Source: Parapristionchus giblindavisi
Lineage: Eukaryota > Nematoda > Chromadorea > Rhabditida > Diplogasteridae
NCBI GenBank assembly: GCA_943737045.1
Contig: CALSFV010000245.1
Span: 571,001-635,000, forward strand
Direction: 5' to 3'
DNA: 64,000 nucleotides
In this document: positions 12,554 to 26,151 of the stretch, in pieces
How positions within the stretch are numbered: position 1 is the first letter of the stretch
Layout of the letters: each line of letters starts with the position of its first letter
Position numbers and translations under genes: made by a program
Notes under the pieces: generated by a model
The model's database searches: none
Told to the model about the DNA's origin: nothing
What the model saw: the letters and a program-made list of their open reading frames with translations, nothing else

Positions 12554-12753
12554 TGTAGATTCCATACTCGATCTTTGATCTTTGCCTGTAGATCGACAAA
12601 ACGACATATGCTTACATTTGGGCAGGTGTTCTTATAAGATAGCTAATAGGAAGAACAGTTGGCACTTTTATGATTATGATTTTCTTCGACTTGTGGCTCG
12701 TTGCCATTTTGTCGCCCTGTAGGCCAAGATCAAAGATCAGGTATGGAATCTGT
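12554..12753. mobile_element. MITE with ~45-bp terminal inverted repeats containing GATCTTTGATC
   Basis: The left end (TGTAGATTCCATAC, GATCTTTGATCTTTG, CCTGTAG, GACAAAA) recurs inverted at the right end (about 12700-12753). Non-coding interior of about 100 bp. The target duplication is not clear. Confidence 0.6.
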
Positions 12754-13558
12754 AGCACAGGAGATCATTTGATAAGCAATCAAAACCATAGGCCTCACTT
12801 TATAATGCATCGATCTTTTACTTGAATGGTAGTATTACGGTATGCATTAGCTACGGTGAATCAATCACCCACTAGAGATTGTCTTTGTATCATTGTATAT
12901 TTGATGTTTCGAGCCTATTGTAGTAGTGTTGGTCACCTATCTACAGCTAAAGATCCCTTGAAATGTAAGGGATCATACTACATTTACGAGACGACCTTGC
13001 TCACTCCATCGAGTAGGTTGCACTGATATCCTATTGATAGCTTAATCTATTGTACGACGCTAATTATAAAATGTCTACCGCATTGTCTAAGGTCGAGATA
13101 TAATTTAATAAAAAGGATATTTGTTGAATATCAAAATTCCCCAATATTTGCTGAAAGTTGGTTTCTCTAGTTGAGGCATGACAGCGTTTCTATAGCAACG
13201 AATCGATAGAAGCCACTTGTTTTCGGCTTGAGAATGGAAGAAATAACACATGCGTCACGTCCAGTAAATAATCTGCCAAAGAATGTTCGATTCTTGAATG
13301 AAAAGTGAAATAGAAGAGACAACCATGAAATATTCATGAACATCCCCGGTATGGTAAAAGATGTAACACAGTGTAACACACGCCCATTACGGCGCTCATC
13401 ACCGTATTCTATGGCACAAAATCGATGGTATTACATTTATCTTGATGATTATGGCAAAAAAATGAGTATGATAAATATTTTTATTATTTTGAATAATAAT
13501 TACAGGTGTCTATAAAAGTACGGCCATTATTATGTACATAAAATTATAGTAAAGAAAA

Positions 13559-14053
13559 TTACATATATACATTTCTCTGACAATGAGGAGAGTATATTAA
13601 GTATATGAAGAAAAGTAATGAAAAGAATACGGCTAGGTACAATAGGTCAGGGATATGTAAACGATTGCAAGCACATACATGCACTACTTGCGATGTCGAC
13701 GGTGTTGTCTGAGGGATATGGCTAGTAGACGGACTGGTAGTTGACTCGTTATTATGGGTATTGCCACTGGCGTTAAAGCTCTCCTCATCCTCGTTCCACT
13801 GTAACCAATAGATATTCATTGTTTATTTATTTATTTTTATTCATCGATATTTATTTGTTCGAGTATTCTCTGTTTAACTGACCAAATCTAGTAAATCGTA
13901 GATGGCACTAGCACCGACGGCATAGCTATCTGGCAATTTCACTTTGGATATTCTTTCCAATCCCTCGGAAATGTCGTCCCCTCTCTTTCTTCTCTGAGCC
14001 AACCTTGAACACAGTTCTAAGTATTGATCCATTTCATCTTGACCCTCCACCAT
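13559..14053 (-). CDS. Small tail-anchored protein of unknown function, 136 aa
   Basis: Two exons on the minus strand, 14053-13883 and 13798-13559, joined in frame over an 84-nt intron with a GTCAGT donor and TTACAG acceptor. The same GTCAG-type donor is used in the neighbouring OSTF1 gene. The ATG lies 37 nt after an acceptor (TTTGCAG at about 14091), fitting trans-splicing. The N-terminal half is charged and helical (MDQYLELCSRLAQRRKRG). Then comes a Ser/Thr/Asn-rich linker, and near the C-terminus one membrane segment (LLYLAVFFSLLFFIYLIY) followed by a short polar tail. That is the form of a tail-anchored protein. No family recognised. It is divergently placed, about 300 bp from the OSTF1 start. 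Confidence 0.6.
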
Positions 14054-14357
14054 AGCTTTGCTCACACGCGATCGCGTCCGTTGACCTGCAAAGCATCGCC
14101 GAGTCAGATAATGCCTTTCCTCTCCTTTTCCTCTCATTACCCCTTTCCTCGCTCACTCTCTCTATCACTATCTCTATATTTCTCTATAGAGCGTAAACAA
14201 GGTCGAATGGAAGGCTCGTTGTGTGGCTGACTCACCCCCACACAATTTCAGAGTACGATCGATACGGGGTTCCGCATACATTGAAAGAGACACCAAGCGC
14301 TTCTTTGGAGCGATTGGCTCCATTTCTGCATTCTTTACTGTGTATTACTTCTGCTAA
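14054..14357. promoter_or_regulatory. Divergent intergenic region between the tail-anchored gene and OSTF1
   Basis: About 300 bp separating two outward-facing start codons. It includes a C/T-rich stretch (about 14110-14185) with TCTCTATA and a probable trans-splice acceptor for the minus gene. It is likely a shared promoter region; no specific element is recognised. Confidence 0.4.
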
Positions 14358-15202
14358 ATGGCTGCCTTGCCGCCCAAACCGGCCCCGAAGCCTGGACGAG
14401 TGAAGGTTTATCGGGCACTCTACGACTACAATGCGCGATCGGTGAGTAGTGAACAATGACACATACAAACGGTCATAGTTGTGCAATATTGCAGGATACA
14501 GAGATGTCGTTTCTAGAAGGCGACTTGATCTATGTAACTGATGGAGGGCCCAATGAAGATTGGTTACAAGCAAGATGTGGAAAGAATAAGGGGCTAGTAC
14601 CCGCCAATTATGGTCAGCTAAACAGAAAAAAAGTAAAAACTCACAGATTTATCACTTCAGTTGTTGGCGAGAACGTAGAACAACTTTCAAATCCACTACA
14701 TGAAGCAGCCAGACGAGGAAACGTCGAATTCCTGCAAGATTGCATCGCTAATCAGGTTATTAGCATATTTATTGACTTATTTGCATATTCAATCAATATC
14801 AGGTTTCTGTAAATAGCTTGGATAAGTCTGGATCTACAGCACTATATTGGGCCTGTCATGGCGGTCATCATGAAGTTGTTCAAATACTATTAGCAGTGCC
14901 AAACATTTCCATCTCTTCGCAGGTACAACATAATCACAACAAATTACACTCAGTTTTTGCTTTAGAACAAAATCGGCGAGACTGCGCTACACGCGGCTGC
15001 TTGGCGTGGACACCCGGAATGTGTGCGCCTGTTACTCACAGCAGGAGCGAATCCCCATGTGCGAAATCAGCAGCGACAACTGCCCCTTGACGTAGCGAAA
15101 GATGCGGATACAGCCGCTCTACTTGATTCAGCTATGAAAGCAGATACACGTAATACCGAAGAGCCTAACGAATACGAGTCTGATTCCGACAATGACCAAT
15201 AA
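14358..15202 (+). CDS. OSTF1: Osteoclast-stimulating factor 1 orthologue (SH3 + ankyrin repeats), 217 aa
   Basis: Five exons: 14358-14441, 14495-14612, 14661-14755, 14803-14922, 14966-15202, total 654 nt, in frame throughout. The first ~80 residues form an SH3 domain (ALYDYNARS, then a GD..YV strand and a W-containing strand, ending PANYV). Ankyrin repeats follow: [29 protein letters not shown] and [17 protein letters not shown]. The tail is acidic (ESDSDNDQ). Length and domain order match vertebrate OSTF1 (about 214 aa), a cytosolic adaptor that binds Src-family and other signalling proteins. Intron 2 has a GTCAGC donor; skipping that intron would insert lysine-rich residues between SH3 and ankyrin, so the spliced model is preferred. 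Confidence 0.92.
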
Positions 15203-17523
<2,321 letters not shown>

Positions 17524-17747
17524 ACGAGATCCGTGTTTAATTATTCAATTGTTCTCGTTATTTTCTTTGACCTAAGGGTAAATTGTTGGTTTAACCCTAA
17601 TTCTTGATTGATTGCACACCATTTTTTGTTATTAAAATACAATATTATATTAAATATTTGTTCGTTATTGAACATAACACTGGGAAAGGATAGCCTTTGG
17701 GAATGTCTTTGGAATGTTGAAACAAAAAGTTTATTTGGAAGTTTAGT

Positions 17748-20700
17748 ATGAATCGGAGTGTTGTTCTTGCAAGGATTGGAATGGGGAGGCTACAATATAG
17801 GTGCGCTTATTGTTGGTTGATTAGACTTGTCAATAGATCTTGTCTCCTAGAGGGTCTTCAACGTCGAATGTTCAAAGACGTGGGAAGATCGATAAGACAA
17901 AGATGCAGAGAACTATTGTTGATGGCGAGGCTGATGTAACATCGGTCAATGTTTTGACGGGTGATAGAATGATTGTTCGGTTAAGCATACCAGATGTGAA
18001 GGTAGATCTAAGTTTGTGATATATTAGATTTGACATCCTTGACAGGAGCAGAAGAATCGTCGATTTCGTAGACAATTCAATCTTTCAAAAGATGCTGTTG
18101 ATGGTCTGAGAGAAGCTGTTATCAAGGTGTGTAGATTAGCATCAAGGTAGTATATGGTTTCCTGTAGGTGGTAATGGTCACTTCATGATATTCTACCGTA
18201 CTGATTAAAAAAAATTCTGATGGTGATTAGATTTGAATTTTGCCTGGGTTTAAAATTATTACAATGTCTTGTTGTCGATGTGGTATACAACAGGGCTGTG
18301 TGGCATGGCCATGCCGGTATGCCGAATATGCCGTTTATGCCGGTTTTTTCATGCCGCTTATGCCGTGCCGAAAACGGCATGAAAATTTTAAATATTTTCG
18401 GCATAAAACTACTAACTATATCGCAAAATTTGAGTATTTTTCAATATTAAAAAATACTCAAATATATTTTTTCCGGGGTTCTTTAGCTTTTTGTACCTGT
18501 AACTAAATCTTAAAAACATAGGTCGAAAAGTATGTTACAAAGTACCAAGCCTGACCGCATTTTGAGCCAAAATTCCCCAAAAAATCGAAAAACCTGACCG
18601 CATTTTGCGCCAAAATTTCACAAGAATCGAAAAACCTGACCGCATTTTGAGCCAAATTTGCCAAAAATAGAAAAAACCTGACCGCATTTTGTAAACCGAT
18701 AACCTAGCTATTCGACCTATGCTTAAAAATCGATTAACACTTCTTTAGAAAAGGATTTTAATGTTTTCTCCTAAAACATTGAAATGTTTATAAACATCGG
18801 ATAAGGAAACTTAGGCCGAATATGCCGTTTTTATGCCGAAATATGCCGAAAAAAATATTCGGCATATGCCGTTATGCCGTATGCCGAAAATATACTCATG
18901 CCGCACAGCCCTGGTATACAAGGTTCCACGGTTTAGATGAACGTTCTTTCTGCAATTCCGGTTCGTGATGTGGTTTACAGTAATGAATTATAGTGCGAAC
19001 GACATCCTAAGCAGATTCAGCACGAAGCAGATCAGTTAGCTGAGAAGATATTCAACAGGTAATCTCACTATCATAACTTTAATCAATACTTTATCGATTT
19101 GAACGTTCGCTGGAAATCGTTTATTTTGCCTGAGTCGCTCCATCCCATTCTCGTGTTATGTACAAAGAAATACGTCAAATGGATAATTATGAAATTGATG
19201 ATCAATCGATATTAGGCGTTTTCCTGCATCTCCTGAGATTGTGAAAGATGCACGATCGAAGATTCGAACGCGATTGCGGAAGAAATTGGGTGAAACGGAC
19301 GGAGTCGAGTTTCTTGATGAGAATATGGGAGAACAAGTGGTAAGTTCTTATCATATCGATTGATTTGAGGGCCATATTGATTAGGAGATTACTGCATCAG
19401 CTGTCAGTGTGGTGATCAAATGTATTGAATGTACGAGAGAAGTGCAATGGCAATGATCTCGGGAGGATAACCATAGGTCGAATAGCTAGGTTATCGGTTT
19501 TCAAAATACGGTCAGGTTTTCGATTTTTGGCCAATTTCGTTCAAAATCCGGTCACGTTTTTAGATTTTTGTGAAATTTTGGCTCAAAATCCGGTCAGGTT
19601 TTTCGATTTTTGTGGAATTTTGGCTCGAAATCCGGTCAGGCTTGGTACTTTGTAACATACTTTTCGGCCTATGAGGATAACCATTGGTTACCGTAATGTT
19701 TGGGTGCACAATAGTATTGGCCCCTTCTGATGAGATATCGTGTACGTTGTTAGCAAGGATGCCAATCCTACCTTATGTAAAACAAACTTTCCAATACTAT
19801 ATATCAGGGTACTGCACTGCCAAATTCGATAATCATGCAGAACAAAATCTTGATACTTCAGACTAAAAAACTGGTTAAAACTAACCCGTGGAATGCTTAA
19901 ACCGTTTAAATTAAAAGAAGATCAGTTTCGAATTTTTTACAACCTTCTGTGAAATTCTAGTAATATACTTTGTATGAATAAATTGATTGATTGATAAATG
20001 TTCGTGTCGCGTAGACATTTTGAGAATGAAGCATACGCCAGAATAATCTGCGAAACTCTTCTACCGCATTCTTTGCGGAGTTCCGTACTGCCGATAATCC
20101 CAGAGCATAATCCTAATCGATTAAAAAGTGATTTAGTTCATTGATTGATTGATTGATTGCAGCGAGAGGAACGCGAGAGACAACTGAAGAACATGGTGGA
20201 CAAGGAGTTGAAGAAGACCCATTTCAATTGGAGACCAATGGAGACTGATTCTGCACAAGGAGCTGCGGCTTATGCCCTTGCGAGGTATGGTTGACTGAGT
20301 ATCATGGCTAGATTGGCTGCGTAGATGGTTGTACTACGGTGGACTATGGTAGACCGATAGACGGTAGACAATGTGTGGATGTTATATTTCCTTTTACATG
20401 CATACATTTATAGCATCCAGAATCGTCCTAATGTCAGGCATAGTTCTTTAGTTCAATTTATTTAATTGGTTAATTTTAGTGAATTTTAAGGAAATACCGT
20501 GCAAAAACGTCTTTTTGTGAATATGGCAACCCATGTATGATCCCATGATAGTGAAATGATTGTAGATTGGCGCCTAACTATGCCGAGGTCGCCCGTGTTC
20601 TCGAAGAACTACAAACAGTTGATGGGGGCAGCTACGCACCCTCTACCGTACTCGATTATGGTGCCGGAGTGGGCGGAGTCTTCTGGGCTGTCAAAGAGAG

Positions 20701-23700
20701 GTAGTATTCATTGATATTTCCTGTACGCGCCGGAACACTTAAATATTACACAAAAAAAGATCAGACGGTTTATTGTAGCGATCATGAAACATATCTCATT
20801 TTGATTTCACATTCTGAGAGCTAATTTGACTTTGTATATCGAAAGATCAAATCCCTTAAAGGTAGATTCTCGATTTAATAATTAAAATGTTGGTCACCTT
20901 CTTGAATACGAAGACATCGAACTCACATCGAACACATCGAACTAATTTGACTCTCCGCTCTGGCAACGCTCTCTCGTGAGCAAAGAAAGCGAGAGAGCAT
21001 TGTCAGAGTCGATTATTTCAAAATAGCTCGGATTGTGCCTGTCGATATCCTCATATCCCTCTTTGTGGTAGTTTTATTTTCTGTTTTAATTTTTAAACAA
21101 AACATGCGTAAATATAATATTTCGATTGAATTATTGATTGATGTGATTATCTCTTTATTGATTATTTTAATAACAGATTCGGCGACACTCTGGAAGAGTA
21201 CACAGCAGTCGAGGCTAACGATCACATGAGTCGATTCGCCATGGACATTATGCGAGTACGTTGCTGTCCCTGAATCAGGCATTGGCGGTCTTTTTGAATT
21301 CAAATAATCACTGACTACGGTATTTGTAGAAGAAGGGTTCGACGGATCTGGTGCACAAGAATGTACTGTTCCGACGTCATCTTGTGCCCTCACTACAGAC
21401 TACGTGAGTTACGGTAGCTATGATTACGGTAGATTAATTAAAGGAGATCGATTACTGTTTATTACTGTATCTCTGATTTTTATTTTGAATCATCTATAAA
21501 TATATCCGTTGAAATAGTTCCTTTTCAAAAGTTCCTGCCGATTTATCGATTAGTTATTGATTGATTGGATTATCGATTGATTATGCTCTCAGATATGACA
21601 TGGTGATCTCTCATCGAAGTCTGATCGAGGTAGCCTCTCAAGAGGCACGATTCCAACTGGCTGAAGCGTTGTGGAGAAGGACTAACAGGTGAACAAATAG
21701 GAATGGATATGGGAGAAGTGAAACGAGAATATGACAGGATTAAATGAGAAGGAATGATTATTGATGGATTTGTGGAGGGGAACGCGCGTGGACAGCCAAA
21801 ACATTATGCAGATATGTGGAAACCACAGGGTGACTTTCAATGCGAAAATGCTGCATTTCGTGCTGAATCTGCAAAAACGGCTGGTTTTTTTTTGCTTCAG
21901 CAGCTAGAAATATACAGAGATAACTGCCATTCACATTTTACAGTGCATGTATGGAGAAATATGAGCTGGAGCTAGACCACACCCACTTTTGCTGGGGCCC
22001 TACTAGGAAAAAAACGAGAGGAAGTTGGGCAAGGCGGATTTGGGTCTCATTAATGCATTATGAGATGGGCAAGGGTACAAGGGCTGCTCTTGCACAGAGA
22101 TGTTGTCTAACATTAACCACATTACAATGCTCCATTCTTGAATGGGATACGAGTGAAGAATCCATCAGGAAGGAAAAATATATATGAGATTTACTAGAAA
22201 TATATGTGTATTACTAATAGTTCTACCTGATTTGTGTTTCGCTAACTCCATGTAAAATAGAATTGGATGTGTTGTTCGATAACAATAACATTCGGGACCA
22301 ATGTAAAATATTATTCAGACCATCGAGTATTCATACTCACTGTTACTGATTTGTAAATTAATTAAATATTTAATTAAATATTTAAATATTAATTTCAGAT
22401 TCCTGATCCTGATCGAATCGGGTCTGGAGGATTCGTTCGCTGCTATGATGGATGTGAGGAACTTCATTCTCACCATGGGATGTATGCTGGATAAGGAGAA
22501 GACGGAGGAGAAGTTGAAAGAGAATGGAAGGTACGGTAGGGGGATACGGTACTGGGTACTGTAGAAGTACGGTTGATGAGGTAGGGTACGGGGGTTTTCA
22601 ATGGGATATTTGAGAGGGGTGCGACTTGTGGGTAGTATTGATTAGTACGTTTTTGTCAGCGCCTTGTATGATTAAAAAATAGAAACTTGATCATGGTTGA
22701 TTTGTGTTTCACAGTCTCTTCTTGTTGCTCTCATTCTCATCAGCAGTGATGCTTCGTACGGATTTTGAATATTATTCATAATTTAAAGTTTGTGAACAGA
22801 ACAATTATGGTATTGTGGAATGCTATTTAATGTGTCCAGTATGGGTATCCATAAACTGTGGCAAACCGTTTGTCGGCAAACGTGACATGGCAGCAGTAGA
22901 CGGAGGCGTTTGTCGTAAATCCTCCCCCTATTCTTGCGACGTCACGTTTGTCGGTTTGTCACCGTCCATGGATACAGTCTCAACATTCTACTATAATGTA
23001 CTTTATACTAAATAATATAAATAATGAATAATTTATTAAATATGTGTATTGATCAGATGGAATGAGGTCACGGCTCGTATCCTTCATGAAGATCGTATCT
23101 CGGACTACGAACGATTCGAGATCATTCGACAGCAGGTACGGTAGTGTGGTGTGGTGTGTGCGTGTGCGGTCGACGTTTCCCAATTCACACCATTATGGTA
23201 TGTGTTATAGTTCCCCGAGGGCGTCAAACCACCGACGATGTTGCCGCCGTCGAGCGTCTTCGCGCCCTGCCCTCATGATCTTGGATGTCCCAAGCACGCG
23301 ATGAGGTTTGATCTTTGATCTTTGATCTTTGATCTTTACTCTCTCATTTGCAGTCTATCATGTTCGTTCCCAGTGAGATGGCTACCAATCCGTGCAGATG
23401 GAAAGAGTGGAAGGGCGAGTGAGGATGGAACTGGTTAGTACCTACTATTTTGTTGATATTTTTGTTGAAATCTAAGAAGAGGGTTATAATAACAATATAA
23501 TAATATATATTTATCTTACCAGCACTTACAATTAGTGGCATACGTGGGCGGCATCGACGCTAGCGGCAATACCCACCCGATTTTGGAACCAAACCCACCC
23601 GATTTAGTCAAAATTCACTGAAAAATTGAAAACGATTCGGGAAATTCACTCGAAAATGAAATTTTTGTGTCAAACCTACCCGATTTTGGCATCCGACCCA

Positions 23701-25481
23701 CCCGATTTTCATTTCCAGCGGCAATGCCCGCCCATGTATGATTAGTGGTGCAGAAGAGTAAATATAGCCAATCTGCTATGATCATAATAAGAATAGGAGG
23801 TATGATCATATGGAATTCATGAAATATGGAATCAACATGTTGCATTCTGTAGAAATCCTTCGTATATTAAATTAATAGGTGATAATGTACAAGTATAAGT
23901 TTGTATGCACATTAGATTTGACAATATAAGATGTGAACTTTAATATATTAATGATGAATAATTGTAGAATGCAATTATGTAGGGATACATATTGCACATT
24001 TGACAAAGTTAGTGTTGAGAGACTGGATTAGCTCGGTTACTCGTACATTTGTGAGACTGGGCTAGATACTGGTTACTGGAGACTCGATTACTCAATAGTG
24101 ATTACTAGTGATAGGGTAGTAATCGATCGAACGATAAGAAGTAAGTGATTGTGTGCGGAAACGATATTGACAATGAGAGAATGGATGATAATGATGATAG
24201 ACAGTGACGTCATTCGGTTGGAAAGTTTAGGTGGACTATATATTACTGAAAATGAATGGTGGAGATGGTAGAGGGACTGTCACTGAAGTAGAAGAAGTAG
24301 TAAGAAGTAGAAGAAATAGTAGAAGTAGTAAGTGAAGTAGAAGTAGTGAAGTAGTAGTAGAGTGAAGTATTCATGATGAATGGTTACGGTAGTTATTGAT
24401 TTATTCATGGTATGCAAATGAGTATTTATTAGAGAAATTCAGTAATAAAATTATTTTCATTATTGTATTTTTATTGAAGAGCATGGTTCGATGTCGTTCA
24501 CAATTCTGGAGAAGCGAGTTCGTCCAGTGGAGGAACCCGCTGCGAGGATACTAGAGGTAGGCAGAATTTTGAACATGGTACTTTCGTGTTTCGTATTCTT
24601 TTCTTACTCCTGATTTTCCTTTGTGAATAGTTGTTATCTTGGTTTTTATATTTATAAAAAAATAAATATTTATTGCGAATCTCATAAGGTAATCTTTACA
24701 TTAAATCCACACCCTGAGCTAATTTGAAAGGCTCCGCTCTGGCAGTGCACTCTCTCGCGTTCTGTGTCTACGAGAGATCGTTGTCAGAGCGGAGAATAAC
24801 ATTTTATTGCTGTGTGCTTTTAAAATCTATTCTTAATACACTTTGAAATGTTTACATCTAATCACCGCTCGTTTCCAAATCTGTGATAGTAGTGGTTACG
24901 GTATCTTACGGAAATGTGCAGCATGGCAATGATGCATCCATGCGACCTCTTGGATCGCTGTATCATTAATAATACATAATATTCAGATGCGCAAACTTCA
25001 CGGTCATCTCACATGTGATGCGTGCACCGCGTTCAAGGGACTGCAACGGATGACTGTCTCCAAGAGAGGTACGGTATTGTGTAGGTTACGGTAGTTCTTT
25101 ATTGATTAGTGCCATGTAAGTTCTTCTGCTCCCCTTTTCATATCTCATATTGATTATTGATCTTTTTTTGTTTCTTTGGGCTTATTATCACTGATAGACT
25201 ATCTAAAAAATATTTTTGTGAATTTGACTCTTTTTCCCATATTTGATCTCTAATGTTTCGTAATGATATTTGATCTTTGATCTTTAGTCTTTCTCTATGA
25301 ATGTTGATCTTTGATCTTTCATAATGAAAGTTGATCTTTGATCTCTTCAGCTGGTTCCCTATACACTCGTCTTCGTAGTAGTCGATCGGGTGAACTTCTC
25401 CCTCTACAGATGGAGGTCACTCAGACTGAGAGTGATTATGATGTATTCGATGTTAGCACGAAGAAGATCAACAAGAAATGA
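17748..25481 (+). CDS. METTL17: METTL17/Rsm22 mitochondrial ribosome assembly factor, 17 exons, 551 aa
   Basis: Exons: 17748-17800, 17851-18001, 18046-18126, 18994-19058, 19216-19339, 20163-20284, 20566-20700, 21177-21255, 21330-21403, 21593-21688, 22399-22530, 23057-23135, 23211-23305, 23354-23433, 24480-24556, 24987-25068, 25351-25481; frame is kept throughout. The N-terminus MNRSVVLARIGMGRLQYR is basic and suits a mitochondrial presequence. RLAPNYAEVARVLEEL and DYGAGVGGVFWAV match the Rsm22 SAM-binding core. VFAPCPHDLGCP, CSF and a later CDAC supply the cysteines expected for the iron-sulphur site of this family. METTL17 binds the small mitoribosomal subunit during assembly. Exon 14 must be read in the frame giving LSCSF; the other frame hits a stop. 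A hAT-like element sits in intron 3. Confidence 0.9.
18291..18913 (+). mobile_element. Non-autonomous hAT-like element, 623 bp, with nested MITE
   Basis: Termini are CAGGGCTGTGTGGCATG and its complement CATGCCGCACAGCCCTG. It is flanked by the identical 8-mer GTATACAA at 18283-18290 and 18914-18921. An 8-bp duplication plus CAGGG ends is the hAT signature. The subterminal regions contain many copies of ATGCCG/CGGCAT, which could be transposase-binding repeats. No coding capacity. It occupies intron 3 of METTL17 and hosts the MITE at 18517-18721. Confidence 0.88.
18517..18721 (-). mobile_element. CATAGGTCGAA MITE nested in the hAT-like element
   Basis: Starts CATAGGTCGAAAAGTATG and ends ATTCGACCTATG. 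It is flanked by identical CTTAAAAA 8-mers (18509-18516 and 18722-18729). The interior holds repeated CAAAATGCGGTCAGG-type modules of about 40 bp. Confidence 0.88.
19472..19673 (+). mobile_element. CATAGGTCGAA MITE, 202 bp
   Basis: Starts CATAGGTCGAATAGC and ends TTCGGCCTATG, with identical 8-mers AGGATAAC at 19464-19471 and 19674-19681. Same family as 18517-18721, in the opposite orientation. It lies in intron 5 of METTL17. Confidence 0.88.
20900..21042. repeat. GAGCTAATTTGA-type hairpin element (decayed copy)
   Basis: Contains the family core: CTCCGCTCTGGCAACGCTCTCTCG, spacer, then CGAGAGAGCATTGTCAGAG, a long stem. It ends AGCTCGGATTGTGCC. The flanking TTAA sites are lost. It lies in intron 7 of METTL17. 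Other copies: 24705-24800, 26889-27009, 28548-28635, 32671-32765, 33599-33713, 34880-34955 and 58968-59081. Confidence 0.6.
21951..22187 (+). pseudogene. Possible mariner transposase N-terminal remnant
   Basis: Inside intron 10 of METTL17 an open frame reads LMHYEMGKGTRAALAQR, resembling the start of the mariner helix-turn-helix (LYEFKxGxKAAEAARN pattern). It is followed about 22 residues later by W.TSEESIRKEK, resembling the W..F..GD.S..D end of that domain. No catalytic DD(E/D) region or inverted repeats are seen. This is a weak match and it could be chance. Confidence 0.3.
22860..22961. mobile_element. GACAAACCG-type palindromic MITE
   Basis: The ends GGCAAACCGTTTGTCGGCAA and CGTTTGTCGGTTTGTC are inverted repeats. 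The arms carry AAACGTGACAT and the complementary GACGTCACGTTTG. It is related to 41181-41285. It lies in intron 11 of METTL17. Confidence 0.6.
23539..23740. mobile_element. CATANGTGGGC MITE, 202 bp
   Basis: The left end CATACGTGGGCGGCAT is complementary to the right end (GCCCGCCCATGTATG), and both carry an inner GCGGCAAT block. It is flanked by identical ATTAGTGG 8-mers (23531-23538 and 23741-23748). The interior is repeated ACCCACCCGATTTT modules. It lies in intron 14 of METTL17. Confidence 0.88.
24285..24370 (+). repeat. GAAGTA purine-rich microsatellite
   Basis: Tandem GAAGTA/GTAGAA units in intron 14 of METTL17. Simple repeat with no coding support. Confidence 0.75.
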
Positions 25482-26111
25482 TCTTTGATCTTTGTAGTTT
25501 GATATTTGGTCTTTGATCTTAGACTTGTGTAGTTTGTTGTTTAACCTATGATATATTTAGGTTGATCTTTGATCTTTTGAATGTATTCTTTATGGTTCGA
25601 TCCATGTCATGTTTGTTGTTATTGCTGAATTGTTAGGTAGATTAGTAGTTGATCTTTGATCTTTCTTTCCCACTCATATCTGAGATTTTATGCTGATTTT
25701 ACTTGTAGATTTATTTATGGATAATTGTTAATTTTTGATGCGCTCACGAATGTTTCGTGCATCTTGTTATGAATAAATTTATTTGATGTGATATATATTT
25801 GACGTGGTTGCGTTAAAAAAATTTATATATTTCAAACAGATTAATTGTTCGAACGGTTATACTTTCATTGACAAACTTCGCTTTGCTCAACATGATCTCA
25901 TAATCAAGGAACGAATAGTTGTTTAAACATTTCACAATTACATTAATAATTGATAGATTACTGTAGTGGTTGAACATTCCTGCATTTTGTGACGCATTTT
26001 GTTATAAATACCGATGGCTTACATTTCAGATTTGCTTTGTTTTGATGCTTACTCATTGTCGGAAAATCCGCGCTTTGAAACTTGTGTTCATATGATCGTT
26101 GCAAACTTGGA

Positions 26112-26151
26112 ACTTCTTCGGTCTCTGACGGTGGTCAGAAACCGAAGAAGT
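26112..26151 (+). other. Near-perfect 18-bp stem hairpin with 4-nt loop
   Basis: The arms 26112-26129 and 26134-26151 are complementary except for one position, with loop GGTG. A T run follows at about 26160. The loop is too short for a typical microRNA precursor. Function unknown. Confidence 0.6.

Larger units (their letters stand above)
11253..13558. other. Intergenic region downstream of the zinc-finger gene
   Basis: Contains a likely polyadenylation signal (AATAAA near 11886), a tRNA-like sequence (11961-12030) and a MITE (12554-12753). The open frames here are short and unsupported. No protein gene seen. Confidence 0.5.

Noticed and set aside
18183..18506. Cysteine- and methionine-rich open frames near the hAT element
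   Set aside because: They translate the ATGCCG/CGGCAT subterminal repeats of the transposon.
26112..26151. MicroRNA precursor
   Set aside because: The loop of 4 nt is too short for normal Dicer processing and there is no evidence for arms of unequal pairing.
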